A stretch of DNA of 16,046 nucleotides, taken from positions 1 through 16,046 of the forward strand of contig JBDTOI010000090.1 of NCBI GenBank assembly GCA_039933315.1, given 5' to 3'. Numbering within the stretch: position 1 is the stretch's first letter; each line of letters begins with the position of its first letter. The DNA is from DASXRU01 sp039933315. Its GTDB lineage: Bacteria > Acidobacteriota > Blastocatellia > Pyrinomonadales > Pyrinomonadaceae. The notes under the pieces are model-generated. The model ran no database searches. It had not been told where the DNA came from and was given only the letters and a program-made list of their open reading frames with translations. Made by a program: the position numbers and the translations under genes. Positions 6,172-13,061 of this stretch are shown here, in pieces.

Positions 6172-7011
6172 TCACCCGGCGTCAATCCTGGATGCGACCC
6201 CGTGAAGGGTATCGATAATCAGAACCGCAATCGGGGGACAGAGAAGCAGATTTGATACCAACAGCGAAGTGTGCGAGTAGCCCAGGCCGCCTGCCTGGGC
6301 TGTTTGCGCGCGATGTCGGAATAGCAATGTCAGATCGGCAAAGAAATCCTGCGCGTGCCAGCCCAGAAAAAGACCGAGTCCCAGACTGGCGGCAAAGCCT
6401 CCTATCAAAAACGCATAGGCGGAGAGCCGCGTGAATTTCTGTTCCGGCAAAGGTTCGTCCTGAATAATCGAAGCCTGGATAAGCCGAGGCCGGTAGGTGT
6501 AGTGTTCCAGATATTCACGCAGCCGTGTGGCCAGATGCCAGATTCCGATCAGAAAAAGTGCGATCAGCACTGATCGGCCCACCAGGCTCAGGACTTGCCA
6601 CAAAGGCGGCTTAATCATCGCTACAAAGAACGTGGATAAGAACAGTGATACGGTGGTGAATACAGCCCGCTGCCGCTCCAGGCTGTCCTGTCTGTCTCTT
6701 TCAAGTAACTGATTAACGACCCGATCCCAGTGAGTTTGGACCCTTACATTCATGGCCCGCTGGGCATGCGGATTACTTGAATAGAGTATTGAAGAGCTGC
6801 TCTTTTGGTTCAGTTGCGCGTCGTGATAGGCGCGTTCATGCGGGTCCGTGAGAGAACGATAGGCGCGAGAGAGAAGCGAGAATTCCCGGGCGGCCTTCTC
6901 CGACCCGCGATTAACGTCGGGATGACGCATGCGGGCCAGCCGCCGGTAGGCAGACTTAATTTCGGCGTTCGTTGCGCTCTGTTTCACGCCGAGAATTTTG
7001 TAGTAATTCAT
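6172..7011 (-). CDS. Membrane-anchored J-domain (DnaJ-like) protein
   Basis: A 279-residue protein. Residues 1-65 are a J domain (MNYYKILGV..., helix II AYRRLARMRHPD with the HPD motif at 30-32, and helix III EFSLLSRAYRSLTD). This predicts that it stimulates a DnaK/Hsp70 ATPase. The usual G/F region, zinc-finger and client-binding domains of DnaJ are absent. After a polar linker come four predicted membrane segments at about 117-133, 138-160, 197-218 and 248-268. The protein would thus recruit Hsp70 to the inner membrane. The frame is open back to 7215, but the extra 68 residues are low-complexity and unlike a J protein. The ATG at 7011 follows AGGA by five bases, and a promoter lies at 7072-7080. 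Downstream on the same strand lie the small unknown protein and the exported HEAT protein. Substrate and localisation are inferences. Confidence 0.85.
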   Translation of the reverse strand: MNYYKILGVKQSATNAEIKSAYRRLARMRHPDVNRGSEKAAREFSLLSRAYRSLTDPHERAYHDAQLNQKSSSSILYSSNPHAQRAMNVRVQTHWDRVVNQLLERDRQDSLERQRAVFTTVSLFLSTFFVAMIKPPLWQVLSLVGRSVLIALFLIGIWHLATRLREYLEHYTYRPRLIQASIIQDEPLPEQKFTRLSAYAFLIGGFAASLGLGLFLGWHAQDFFADLTLLFRHRAQTAQAGGLGYSHTSLLVSNLLLCPPIAVLIIDTLHGVASRIDAG

Positions 7012-7071
7012 CAAATTCCTGGCACCTGACAGTTGGAGTCCGCGCGGTCGATAACCCCCGGATCGTTCAAT

Positions 7072-7080
7072 ACTATACCA
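7072..7080 (-). promoter_or_regulatory. Extended -10 promoter of the J-domain gene
   Basis: On the minus strand the sequence TGGTATAGT is an extended -10 (TGn followed by TATAGT). I see no good -35, as is usual for extended -10 promoters. It predicts transcription starting near 7065, about 55 bases before the ATG at 7011, and supports that start rather than the far upstream one. Confidence 0.45.
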
Positions 7081-7376
7081 TTTCTTAATCTCAGAGCCGC
7101 GCGCAATGTGCAGATGTGGGTGGGAAAACCCGGTAAAGAACCGGCTGCGAACCTTACGAGGTGCTGAAGAAGGAAAGGCGAGGTTAGGTGAGGAGGACGC
7201 CAAAAGAACGATCATTATTCCTCAAGCGGCCCTTGAGGGGGGCGAGGACATCTTATTTAGTGGCGACCGTCCCTTTGGCTGGGGGTAGCCTATTTCTCAG
7301 CAACGCTGATGCCAAAAGGACGTTTCACCAGACTCCCAGCAAATGACGTTTAGATGTTCTCTTCTCCCGCGGTCGC

Positions 7377-7394
7377 TGTGCACATCTGTGCACA
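7377..7394. promoter_or_regulatory. Tandem 8-bp palindromes, possible operator
   Basis: TGTGCACA occurs twice, at 7377-7384 and 7387-7394, separated by TC. Each copy is a perfect palindrome, and the repeat period is 10 bp, one helical turn, so dimers on the two copies would sit on the same DNA face. It lies just past the pepA stop, upstream of the J-domain gene. Confidence 0.35.
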
Positions 7395-7422
7395 CCCCTG
7401 TCCATTATTGATTACACATTAC

Positions 7423-8955
7423 TTAGTCCGTGACTTCGTCATCGGCCGTTTTCCTCCGCGCTTCCCGTTCGATGAAATTTACCAGCGTGCGAACCGCTAT
7501 CCCGGTAGGGCCTTTCGCGCGGTAAGGCCGGGCTTCGTCGCCCCACGCTGTTCCGGCAATGTCGAGATGGGCCCAGGCCATTCCATCAGCAAACTCCTTA
7601 AGAAATGCTGCTGCTGTGATCGTGCCGGCCTTGCGCCCACCCACATTCTTGATATCGGCGATGTCAGATTTGATTTGCTTCGAATACTCTTTGTCCAGCG
7701 GCAATTGCCAGAACTTCTCGCCAACTTCGTGGCCGGCTGCGATTACCTCGTCGATCAAAGGCTGATCCGTTCCCAGGATAGCCACATTTACATCGCCCAG
7801 CGCTATCGACACTGCCCCAGTCAGGGTAGCCATATCAATAACGCGGGTAGCGCCCAGCGTCCTGGCATAGGCGATAGCGTCGGCTAATACCAGCCGGCCT
7901 TCGGCATCGGTATTTATGATCTCAATCGTCTTCCCCGTCATCGCTGTCACTACATCGCCTGGCTTCGTGGCTTTGCCCGACGGAAGATTCTCCGAGCAAG
8001 GCGCAATCCCCAGGACCGGCAGTGGTGGCTTCAACTGGGCAATGGCTCGCATCGCGCCGAGCACGGTGGCCCCGCCGCTCATGTCATATTTCATCAGCTC
8101 CATGTTCTCGCCGGGCTTAAGAGAAATACCGCCGGAATCGAAAGTGATTCCCTTCCCTACCAGGGCCAGCAACTCGCCGTCGGGATGATCCGTCGCATAT
8201 GGAGGGGTGTATTTCAGCACGATCATTTTCGCCGGCTCGTCGGACCCGCGCGAGACACTTAACAACGAGCCCATGCCTTCCTGCGCCATGCGTGCCTCGT
8301 CCAATACGTCGATACTGAGGCCAAATTCGTTGGCCACTTCGCGGGCGCGTTCGGCCATGTCGGTGGGTGTCAACGATCCCCCAGGCTCGTTTGCCAGCTC
8401 GCGCGTGAAATTAATGGACTCGCCGACGATCCTTCCTCGTTCAACCCCCCGGGTCAAGGCATTGTCATCTTCGCCTTCAACTATGACGATGACTTTCTCA
8501 ATCTCACGCTTCTCTCTGTCCTCCGTGCGATACTTATCGAGTTCGAATATACCGATCAAAGCTCCTTCAACTACGGTGCTCGCTACCTTTCCGGCTTCAA
8601 ACTCGGATCGTGGCACAAGGGCTATGCTCTTGACACTCTTTCCTCTGAGAAAGCGAATCGCTGTGCCGGCCATTTGCGAAAGGGCCGCCGCGCCATAGTC
8701 CGCGCGCTCGCCTACCCCCACCAGTAATAGGCGCTTCGCCTTGATACCATTCCCATTTGAAAGGTTCAGATACGCCGTCTCACCTTCTTTTCCAGATAGT
8801 TCGCCGGCTTCCAGTACTGATCTCACAAAGCCGCCCGTCGCCTCGTCCAATTCTTTCAAAAAATCATCATCGGCTTTTTCGCCTTGAAAGACGGTTACAA
8901 CCAGGGCCTGCACGTCCGCCTCTTTATAGGATCCTGAACTTCCCTGAACTTCCAT
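7423..8955 (-). CDS. pepA: Leucyl aminopeptidase (M17 family)
   Basis: A cytosolic hexameric metallo-aminopeptidase that removes N-terminal residues from peptides, 510 residues, the normal length. The catalytic C-terminal domain shows GKGITFDSGG (267-276, with K268 and D273), K280, D291 in YDMSGG, and the family signature NTDAEGRLVL (348-357, with D350, E352 and R354). These align with the Escherichia coli PepA metal and catalytic residues K270, D275, K282, D293, D352, E354 and R356 at a constant offset of two. The N-terminal 170 residues form the macro-like domain of M17 enzymes. An AAGGAG lies 10 bases before the ATG. It starts only 19 bases after smpB ends, so the two are probably one transcript. 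In E. coli PepA is also a DNA-binding protein; nothing here confirms that role. Confidence 0.97.
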   Translation of the reverse strand: MEVQGSSGSYKEADVQALVVTVFQGEKADDDFLKELDEATGGFVRSVLEAGELSGKEGETAYLNLSNGNGIKAKRLLLVGVGERADYGAAALSQMAGTAIRFLRGKSVKSIALVPRSEFEAGKVASTVVEGALIGIFELDKYRTEDREKREIEKVIVIVEGEDDNALTRGVERGRIVGESINFTRELANEPGGSLTPTDMAERAREVANEFGLSIDVLDEARMAQEGMGSLLSVSRGSDEPAKMIVLKYTPPYATDHPDGELLALVGKGITFDSGGISLKPGENMELMKYDMSGGATVLGAMRAIAQLKPPLPVLGIAPCSENLPSGKATKPGDVVTAMTGKTIEIINTDAEGRLVLADAIAYARTLGATRVIDMATLTGAVSIALGDVNVAILGTDQPLIDEVIAAGHEVGEKFWQLPLDKEYSKQIKSDIADIKNVGGRKAGTITAAAFLKEFADGMAWAHLDIAGTAWGDEARPYRAKGPTGIAVRTLVNFIEREARRKTADDEVTD

Positions 8956-8974
8956 TCCTGCTTTTCTCCTTTTG

Positions 8975-9442
8975 TTATCTCTGCCGTTCTTTTAATTGCG
9001 CGCGGGTTTCCCGTTCCACAGTACGACGCATTTCAGTCTCCCGCTTGTCGTAAAGTTTCTTTCCTTTCGCCACTCCTACTTCCAGCTTCACGCGGCGGTG
9101 CTTCATGTAAACGCGCGTAACTACCAGGGTCATTCCCTGGAGCGCAGCGGCTTGCTCGAGCTTTTCGATTTCTCGCCGGTGCAGGAGCAGTTTGCGCGTT
9201 CTAAGCGGATCGTGATTGGCCAGGTTGCCGTGTGAATACGGCGAGATATGGGCATTGAACAGCCAGGCCTCGCCGTCGCGCACCGCAACGTAAGATTCCT
9301 TTAACTGGATGCGGCCGGCCATCACACTCTTCACCTCGGTACCTGTCAGCGCCACCCCCGATTCATACGTTGTGGCAATATGATACTCATGATAGGCGCC
9401 CCGGTTCGTGGCCAGAACTTTTTCATCGTTAGCAGCCGGCAT
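8975..9442 (-). CDS. smpB: SsrA-binding protein SmpB
   Basis: A 155-residue protein of standard length that binds tmRNA (SsrA) and brings it to stalled ribosomes for trans-translation. Visible signatures are ATNRGAYHEYHI (11-22), GVALTGTEVKSV (29-40), the HISPYSHGN...HDPLRTRKLLLH central block, and the basic C-terminal tail starting GKKLYDKRET, which is needed to engage the empty A site. The start MPAANDEKV has no strong Shine-Dalgarno, but no better start codon lies near. pepA follows 19 bases later on the same strand. This gives a ribosome rescue plus peptidase pair that could process the same aborted products. No ssrA gene was found in the window. Confidence 0.97.
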   Translation of the reverse strand: MPAANDEKVLATNRGAYHEYHIATTYESGVALTGTEVKSVMAGRIQLKESYVAVRDGEAWLFNAHISPYSHGNLANHDPLRTRKLLLHRREIEKLEQAAALQGMTLVVTRVYMKHRRVKLEVGVAKGKKLYDKRETEMRRTVERETRAQLKERQR

Positions 9443-9538
9443 TTAGAGACACTTTGATCAACCTTCGTAATAGTTCTTCCTTTTCGGGTTTTCCAGAGTA
9501 GACCGTTCAGTAATAAAGTCCAAACCGCGGGAAGTCTT

Positions 9539-10546
9539 TCATTCGTCAAACTCCTCCCGTAGAGGTCTTGACATCAATTCGCGCGCTGCCTCGGCGGGGC
9601 TCTTGCCCTCGTACAGGACGCTGTGCACTTCGTTGGTCACAGGCATTTCTATTCCCACACGGTCGCTGAGTTGCTTAACGGCCTTGCTGGTCTTAACTCC
9701 TTCAGCAACTTCGCGCATTTCAGCCAGTATCTCGGTCAACGTTCGCCCCTTCCCCAGTTCCTGACCGACAAAGCGATTGCGAGACAGGCTCCCTGTGCAT
9801 GTCAGCACCAAATCGCCCAGACCCGCCAGGCCCATCAGTGTCTCCTGCCTCGCGCCCTGAGCAACTGCCAGCCGCACCATCTCGGCCAACCCGCGCGTAA
9901 TCAAAGCAGCTACGCTATTGCTCCCAAAGCCAAGGCCCGCCACGATCCCCGCCGCGATCGCCATTACGTTCTTTACTGAGCCGCCGATTTCGGTGCCGAT
10001 CACGTCGGCGTTGCGATAAATGCGAAGGTTTGCAAAACTCAGCTCCTGTTGCACGACACTACTGTCGTTCTCGCTGACACTAGCGGCGACGATCGCTGTC
10101 GGGTGGCCGGCGACAACTTCGTCCGCGAACGACGGCCCCGACAGACATACGAATCGTGGTGGAAAGCTGGGGCCTATCTCCTCGGCAACTATCTGCGAGA
10201 TTCGTTTCCCGGATTCGTTCTCAATCCCCTTACTGGCGCTGACAAAGATCATCCCGGCGTCGAGGTGCGGCAGCATCCTCTGCAAAAGCTCACGCGTAGC
10301 GTGGGAGGGCGCTGCCAGGATCACTAAAGTCGCGCCTCCCAGAACTGCCTCGAACTGGTCGCTCGCTATGACACTAGCAGGAATCGGGTGCGCAGCGAGA
10401 TAGAGACCGTTCACGTGCCGATCATTGATTGAAGCAACGACTTTTGCATTGCGTGACCAAAGCCGAACATCGTGTCCGGCTCGCCCGGCCATTATGCCCA
10501 GCGCCGTTCCCCAACTTCCTCCGCCAATGATTGCGATGTGTTTCAT
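9539..10546 (-). CDS. gpsA: NAD(P)H-dependent glycerol-3-phosphate dehydrogenase
   Basis: Reduces dihydroxyacetone phosphate to sn-glycerol-3-phosphate for phospholipid synthesis (EC 1.1.1.94). It is a cytosolic enzyme of 335 residues, the normal length. The Rossmann motif is IIGGGSWGTALG (6-17). Further signatures are SASKGIE (103-109, with K106), LSGPSFADEV (135-144), the catalytic K192 in GGSVKNVMAIAAG, and ITRGLAEM (216-223, with R218) for phosphate binding. The C-terminal helical domain includes GLGDLVLTCTG and the EG.KT motif. It starts 65 bases after plsY ends on the same strand, and the two encode consecutive steps of glycerolipid synthesis, so an operon is likely. The ATG has only a weak GCAGAG as ribosome binding site. 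smpB begins 96 bases downstream. Confidence 0.97.
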   Translation of the reverse strand: MKHIAIIGGGSWGTALGIMAGRAGHDVRLWSRNAKVVASINDRHVNGLYLAAHPIPASVIASDQFEAVLGGATLVILAAPSHATRELLQRMLPHLDAGMIFVSASKGIENESGKRISQIVAEEIGPSFPPRFVCLSGPSFADEVVAGHPTAIVAASVSENDSSVVQQELSFANLRIYRNADVIGTEIGGSVKNVMAIAAGIVAGLGFGSNSVAALITRGLAEMVRLAVAQGARQETLMGLAGLGDLVLTCTGSLSRNRFVGQELGKGRTLTEILAEMREVAEGVKTSKAVKQLSDRVGIEMPVTNEVHSVLYEGKSPAEAARELMSRPLREEFDE

Positions 10547-10611
10547 ACTCTGCGGGCCAAATTAAGGAACTGCCATGTCTCTTTGAATTCTGCCGCAAAC
10601 TCCGCGGGCCA

Positions 10612-11259
10612 TCAAAACTTGTTCTCTGCTCCTTCCAGTAAACGGCGAATGTTGGCCCGATGCGCAAAGATTATCAGGGCGGCTCCCACAATCGCCGCTA
10701 CAATCAAAGGGCTTTGGTCAGGCACGTGGCTAATCAAGGCGCTCGCAAAACACACAAATAGTGGAATCGTGGCCGCTGCCAGGATAGAACCCAGCGAGAC
10801 ATATCTGGTCGTCGCGAAAGTAAGGACAAATACCACTGCAGCCATTGCCGCTGCGATTGGGGCCAACACCAGAAACACTCCCAAACCGGTCGCTACTCCC
10901 TTGCCTCCGCGAAATCCAAGCCAAACGGGAAAGCAATGGCCCACAATCACGGCAACCGCGGCGCCGGCAATTACCCATTCGGCGTTTGTAGCGGCTTCGC
11001 TCTGTCCACCGTTTACGAAGGCTGATAGACCCAAGGTCAACTTCGCAATCAGGACCGCTCCCGCGCCTTTGGCGGCGTCCAGGATCAAGGTCAGGACTCC
11101 AAAAGCTTTACCCGCCTGGCGTGACACATTGGTCGCGCCGGTTGCGCCGGAACCGGCGGCGCGCACGTCGGAGCCCTTACGAACGCGGACAATCAAGTAT
11201 CCGAAAGGAATCGATCCCAAAAGGTAGGCGATAACTACGACCAGCAGAGATCGAACCAT
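10612..11259 (-). CDS. plsY: Acyl-phosphate:glycerol-3-phosphate acyltransferase
   Basis: An inner-membrane enzyme that acylates glycerol-3-phosphate using acyl-phosphate from PlsX, the first acylation of phosphatidic acid synthesis. It is 215 residues with several hydrophobic segments (about 3-22, 50-75, 80-105, 115-160, 165-190), consistent with the multi-pass fold. Motif 1 reads GSGATGATNVSR, where many PlsY proteins have GSGNxGATN. Motif 2 is GHCFPVWLGFRGGKGVAT. Motif 3 is HRANIRRLLEGAE. The frame continues to 11352, but the ATG at 11259 starts MVRSLLVVVIAYLLGSIPFGY, the usual N-terminus, and leaves room for the promoter at 11323-11352. gpsA follows and makes the substrate. There is no strong Shine-Dalgarno. 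Confidence 0.95.
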   Translation of the reverse strand: MVRSLLVVVIAYLLGSIPFGYLIVRVRKGSDVRAAGSGATGATNVSRQAGKAFGVLTLILDAAKGAGAVLIAKLTLGLSAFVNGGQSEAATNAEWVIAGAAVAVIVGHCFPVWLGFRGGKGVATGLGVFLVLAPIAAAMAAVVFVLTFATTRYVSLGSILAAATIPLFVCFASALISHVPDQSPLIVAAIVGAALIIFAHRANIRRLLEGAENKF

Positions 11260-11322
11260 AGAAATCAAGCACCGGCTGTTGCCGTTTGGCTGAAGTATGG
11301 GTAGATACGTAGGGCGATGTGG

Positions 11323-11352
11323 ACTATAACAAGCGCGACGAGCAGCGGACAA
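11323..11352 (-). promoter_or_regulatory. Promoter of the plsY-gpsA genes
   Basis: On the minus strand TTGTCC (11352-11347) is followed after 18 bases by TATAGT (11328-11323), which is preceded by TG one base away, giving an extended -10. The predicted start is near 11316, about 57 bases before the plsY ATG at 11259. Confidence 0.5.
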
Positions 11353-11544
11353 GCAGACGGTAGTAATTCGTGAGTAGTCTGGTTCGGTTGTCAGGTGGCC
11401 ATTTCAACTGACCACTGACTCTCTTCTTTCTGCTTGTCGCCTAACACCACCATCCGCGCTATTATGCGTCAGACTTGCCGTCTTCGTAAGGAGTCCTACC
11501 GTCGAGTTGGGATCGCTATTGTCTGAAGAGGAAGGATGATCATT

Positions 11545-11701
11545 ATGTGGCTGGATGGCCAGACTGCATATGAGGCCGGGAAATATGTGTACAACTACCA
11601 GCAAAAAGGTAAACCGGTAATCGATGAGGGTCGTTATGTGACGATTTGGAAACGACAAAAAGACGGCTAGGGAAACTTTCATGGATATGATCGTGCCTTA
11701 G
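11545..11701 (+). pseudogene. Decayed DUF4440/SnoaL-like fragment
   Basis: The ATG at 11545 opens a 41-codon frame to TAG at 11668-11670, preceded by GAGGAAGG at 11528-11535. The peptide (MWLDGQTAYEAGKY..., later GKPVIDEGRYVTIWKRQKDG) resembles the C-terminal half of DUF4440/SnoaL-like proteins, whose conserved end is 'GrYv.iWkrq.DGkWk...D..N'. The first roughly 90 residues of such a domain are absent, and nothing like them appears upstream. Right after the stop, a +1 frame at 11672-11701 reads ETFMDMIVP and then stops. This resembles the missing family tail, as if a frameshift had occurred. A small functional peptide cannot be excluded because the ribosome binding site is good. A decayed remnant fits better. 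Confidence 0.45.
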
Positions 11702-11759
11702 GTGGCACAGACTTCAGTCTGTGAGCCGAGTTCCCAACCCCCCCACCGCAAGTTGGGAA
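11701..11759. repeat. Paired hairpins, REP-like palindromic element
   Basis: CACAGACT-TC-AGTCTGTG (11706-11723) is a perfect 8-bp palindrome in the context GGTGGCACAGACTTCAGTCTG. Eight bases later TTCCCAAC (11731-11738) pairs with GTTGGGAA (11752-11759) across a C-rich 13-base loop. 'Gtggcacag..ttcag..ctgtg' palindromes resemble dispersed repeats I associate with acidobacterial and other genomes. Only one copy is in this window. It ends 17 bases before the zinc-ribbon gene, so it would be in that gene's leader if transcribed. Confidence 0.5.
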
Positions 11760-11776
11760 GCTAACCAGAGGTACCA

Positions 11777-12025
11777 ATGAAATTCACCAGAAAATGTTCA
11801 GAGTGTAAAGGAACTGAAATCTACCGCGCCGAAGTTGGATCCGGCGGAGGCTATGCCCCCGACATGCTCCCCGGCGCCCATCCCTGGTGGCGATCCAGCA
11901 AGCTGGAAGTGTATGTATGCGGCAACTGTGGTCACTATCAGTTGTTTGTTCCTGCAGAGGTGCTGCTGGAGATTAAACGGGAGAAGAAATTTAAGAAGGT
12001 AGACATGACATTACACCTCTCTTAA
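11777..12025 (+). CDS. Small zinc-ribbon protein
   Basis: An 82-residue protein with two CxxC pairs, C7-x2-C10 (CSEC) and C48-x2-C51 (CGNC), 37 residues apart, which should bind one zinc ion in a ribbon fold. Between them is a glycine-rich segment (GSGGGYAPDMLPG) and a Trp pair. The second half (LEVYVCGNCGHYQLFVPAEV) is typical of small predicted nucleic-acid- or protein-binding zinc ribbons found across bacteria without known function. AGAGG lies five bases before the ATG. The REP-like hairpins lie directly upstream, and the STAS-domain gene starts 90 bases downstream on the same strand. No signal or membrane segment is present. Confidence 0.75.
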   Translation: MKFTRKCSECKGTEIYRAEVGSGGGYAPDMLPGAHPWWRSSKLEVYVCGNCGHYQLFVPAEVLLEIKREKKFKKVDMTLHLS

Positions 12026-12115
12026 AGCAAAATAGGGCGCCGCACAAGCTCGAGAATTATTTAATACGATGACATCTACCAGCTGACGTTGGCTCTAAGT
12101 TTTCGAGGAGGACAC

Positions 12116-12463
12116 ATGGCAGGATTGCAGATTGCAGAGCGACAGGTGGGCGACGTAACTATCCTGGACCTTTGGGGCCAGATTACGATTGGTGAAACCA
12201 GCGAGGCCTTGCGCAACGAAATCACACGGCTGGTCGATGGCAGCCAGAAGAAAATACTCCTGCACATGGCCGGGGTGCGCCAGGTTGATTCCAGCGGGCT
12301 GGGCAATCTCGTTGCCTGTTTCACCAGCGTGAAAAGAAAAGGCGGTGAGCTCAAACTGGTGAAGCTGAGCGAAAGAATTCAGGATCTAATGCTAATGACA
12401 AAACTGCTGACAGTCTTTGACGTCTATGACGGCGAAGAACAAGCACTGGGAAGCTTTAAGTGA
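12116..12463 (+). CDS. STAS-domain anti-anti-sigma factor (SpoIIAA/RsbV-like)
   Basis: A 115-residue single STAS domain. In the family, the unphosphorylated protein binds an anti-sigma kinase (RsbW/SpoIIAB type) and frees its sigma factor; phosphorylation of a conserved serine reverses this. The site here is VDSSGLGNL (57-65), where S59 aligns with the phosphorylated serine of RsbV and SpoIIAA. The N-terminal strand pattern (GDVTILDLWGQITIGE) and C-terminal GELKLVKLSERIQDLMLMTKL fit the fold. GAGGAG five bases before the ATG at 12116 decides the start over a GTG-like upstream extension at 12089. No kinase, PP2C phosphatase or sigma factor gene is adjacent, so its partners must be encoded elsewhere. 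Confidence 0.92.
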   Translation: MAGLQIAERQVGDVTILDLWGQITIGETSEALRNEITRLVDGSQKKILLHMAGVRQVDSSGLGNLVACFTSVKRKGGELKLVKLSERIQDLMLMTKLLTVFDVYDGEEQALGSFK

Positions 12464-12472
12464 TTGAGGCAG

Positions 12473-12502
12473 TTTGGCGCCCAAATACTGTCGCGCGCCA
12501 AA
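12473..12502. repeat. Hairpin after the STAS gene
   Basis: TTTGGCGC (12473-12480) pairs exactly with GCGCCAAA (12495-12502) over a 14-base loop, nine bases after the STAS stop. There is no T-run, so it may be an RNA-stability stem or an inefficient terminator before the DUF1697 gene. Confidence 0.35.
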
Positions 12503-12519
12503 AGCGTTAGAGCGAATCA

Positions 12520-13059
12520 ATGCCCAAATATGTCGCGTTCCTGCGAGCAATCAATGTAGGCGGCCATACCGTGAAGATGGACCACCTGCGGAGTCTCTTT
12601 GCGGCCATGGGGTTCACGAACGTCGAAACGTTTATTGCCAGCGGCAACGTAATTTTCGACTCACCATCCAAGACTCCAGCAACCCTGGAAAGAAAGATTG
12701 AGAAACACTTGTTCGAGGCCCTCGGTTACAAAGTGGCTACCTTTCTCAGGTCGGTACCTGAACTGACGCAGTTAGTTCAGTACCAGCCATTCCCGCCGGC
12801 GGAGTTGGCTGTCGAAGGTAACACTCTCTTCATTGGCTTCCTGGCGAACAGCCCCGGTGAAGAAGCGCAAAAGAAGTTGACGTCCTTCGTTACGAATGTT
12901 GAAGACTTTCATTTCTATGGCCGCGAAGTCTTTTGGTTATATCGCAAGAAGTTAGGTGAAAGTGATTTTCCGGGAGCCAGGATCGAGAAAACACTGGGAA
13001 TGCCGGCCACGCTGCGAAACTCAAACACCGTGCGAAGGATCGTGGAAAAGTATTCCTAA
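12520..13059 (+). CDS. DUF1697 family protein
   Basis: A 179-residue protein that matches DUF1697 over its full length. It has the N-terminal hallmark YVAFLRAINVGGH (4-16), then KMDHLRSLFAAMGF and the invariant-looking ASGNVIFDS (40-48), and the C-terminal RNSNTVRRIVEK. The family occurs widely in bacteria as a soluble cytoplasmic protein of two ferredoxin-like halves, and no function is established. The ATG at 12520 starts the conserved N-terminus directly; the ribosome binding site (TTAGAG) is weak. A perfect 12-bp palindrome follows the stop. No functional link to its neighbours is apparent. Confidence 0.9.
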   Translation: MPKYVAFLRAINVGGHTVKMDHLRSLFAAMGFTNVETFIASGNVIFDSPSKTPATLERKIEKHLFEALGYKVATFLRSVPELTQLVQYQPFPPAELAVEGNTLFIGFLANSPGEEAQKKLTSFVTNVEDFHFYGREVFWLYRKKLGESDFPGARIEKTLGMPATLRNSNTVRRIVEKYS

Positions 13060-13061
13060 AG

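Larger units (their letters stand above)
7012..7422. other. 411-base intergenic region between pepA and the J-domain gene
   Basis: I see no gene here. Contents: an extended -10 promoter for the J-domain gene at 7072-7080; a hairpin CCTCAAG-CGGCC-CTTGAGG at 7220-7238, possibly a weak terminator for pepA; and a tandem palindrome TGTGCACA-TC-TGTGCACA at 7377-7394. A frame open from 7215 into the J-domain gene is treated as untranslated leader or upstream sequence. Confidence 0.55.

Noticed and set aside
5976..6185. Minus-strand frame of 69 codons between the J-domain gene and the small protein gene
   Set aside because: It needs a TTG start inside the J-domain gene's end, has low-complexity Thr/Ser-rich sequence and no recognisable ribosome binding site.
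7012..7215. 68-residue N-terminal extension of the J-domain protein
   Set aside because: J domains normally begin at the MNYYKILGV-type start, AGGA lies before the ATG at 7011, and an extended -10 promoter lies inside the supposed extension.
8207..8698. 163-codon plus-strand frame opposite pepA
   Set aside because: It is antisense to the well-conserved M17 peptidase, and its Ser/Pro/Arg-rich translation has no domain features.
10472..11227. 251-codon plus-strand frame opposite plsY
   Set aside because: It lies antisense to the clear plsY and gpsA genes. Its Ala/Thr/Pro-rich composition is the usual shadow of a GC-rich membrane-protein gene.
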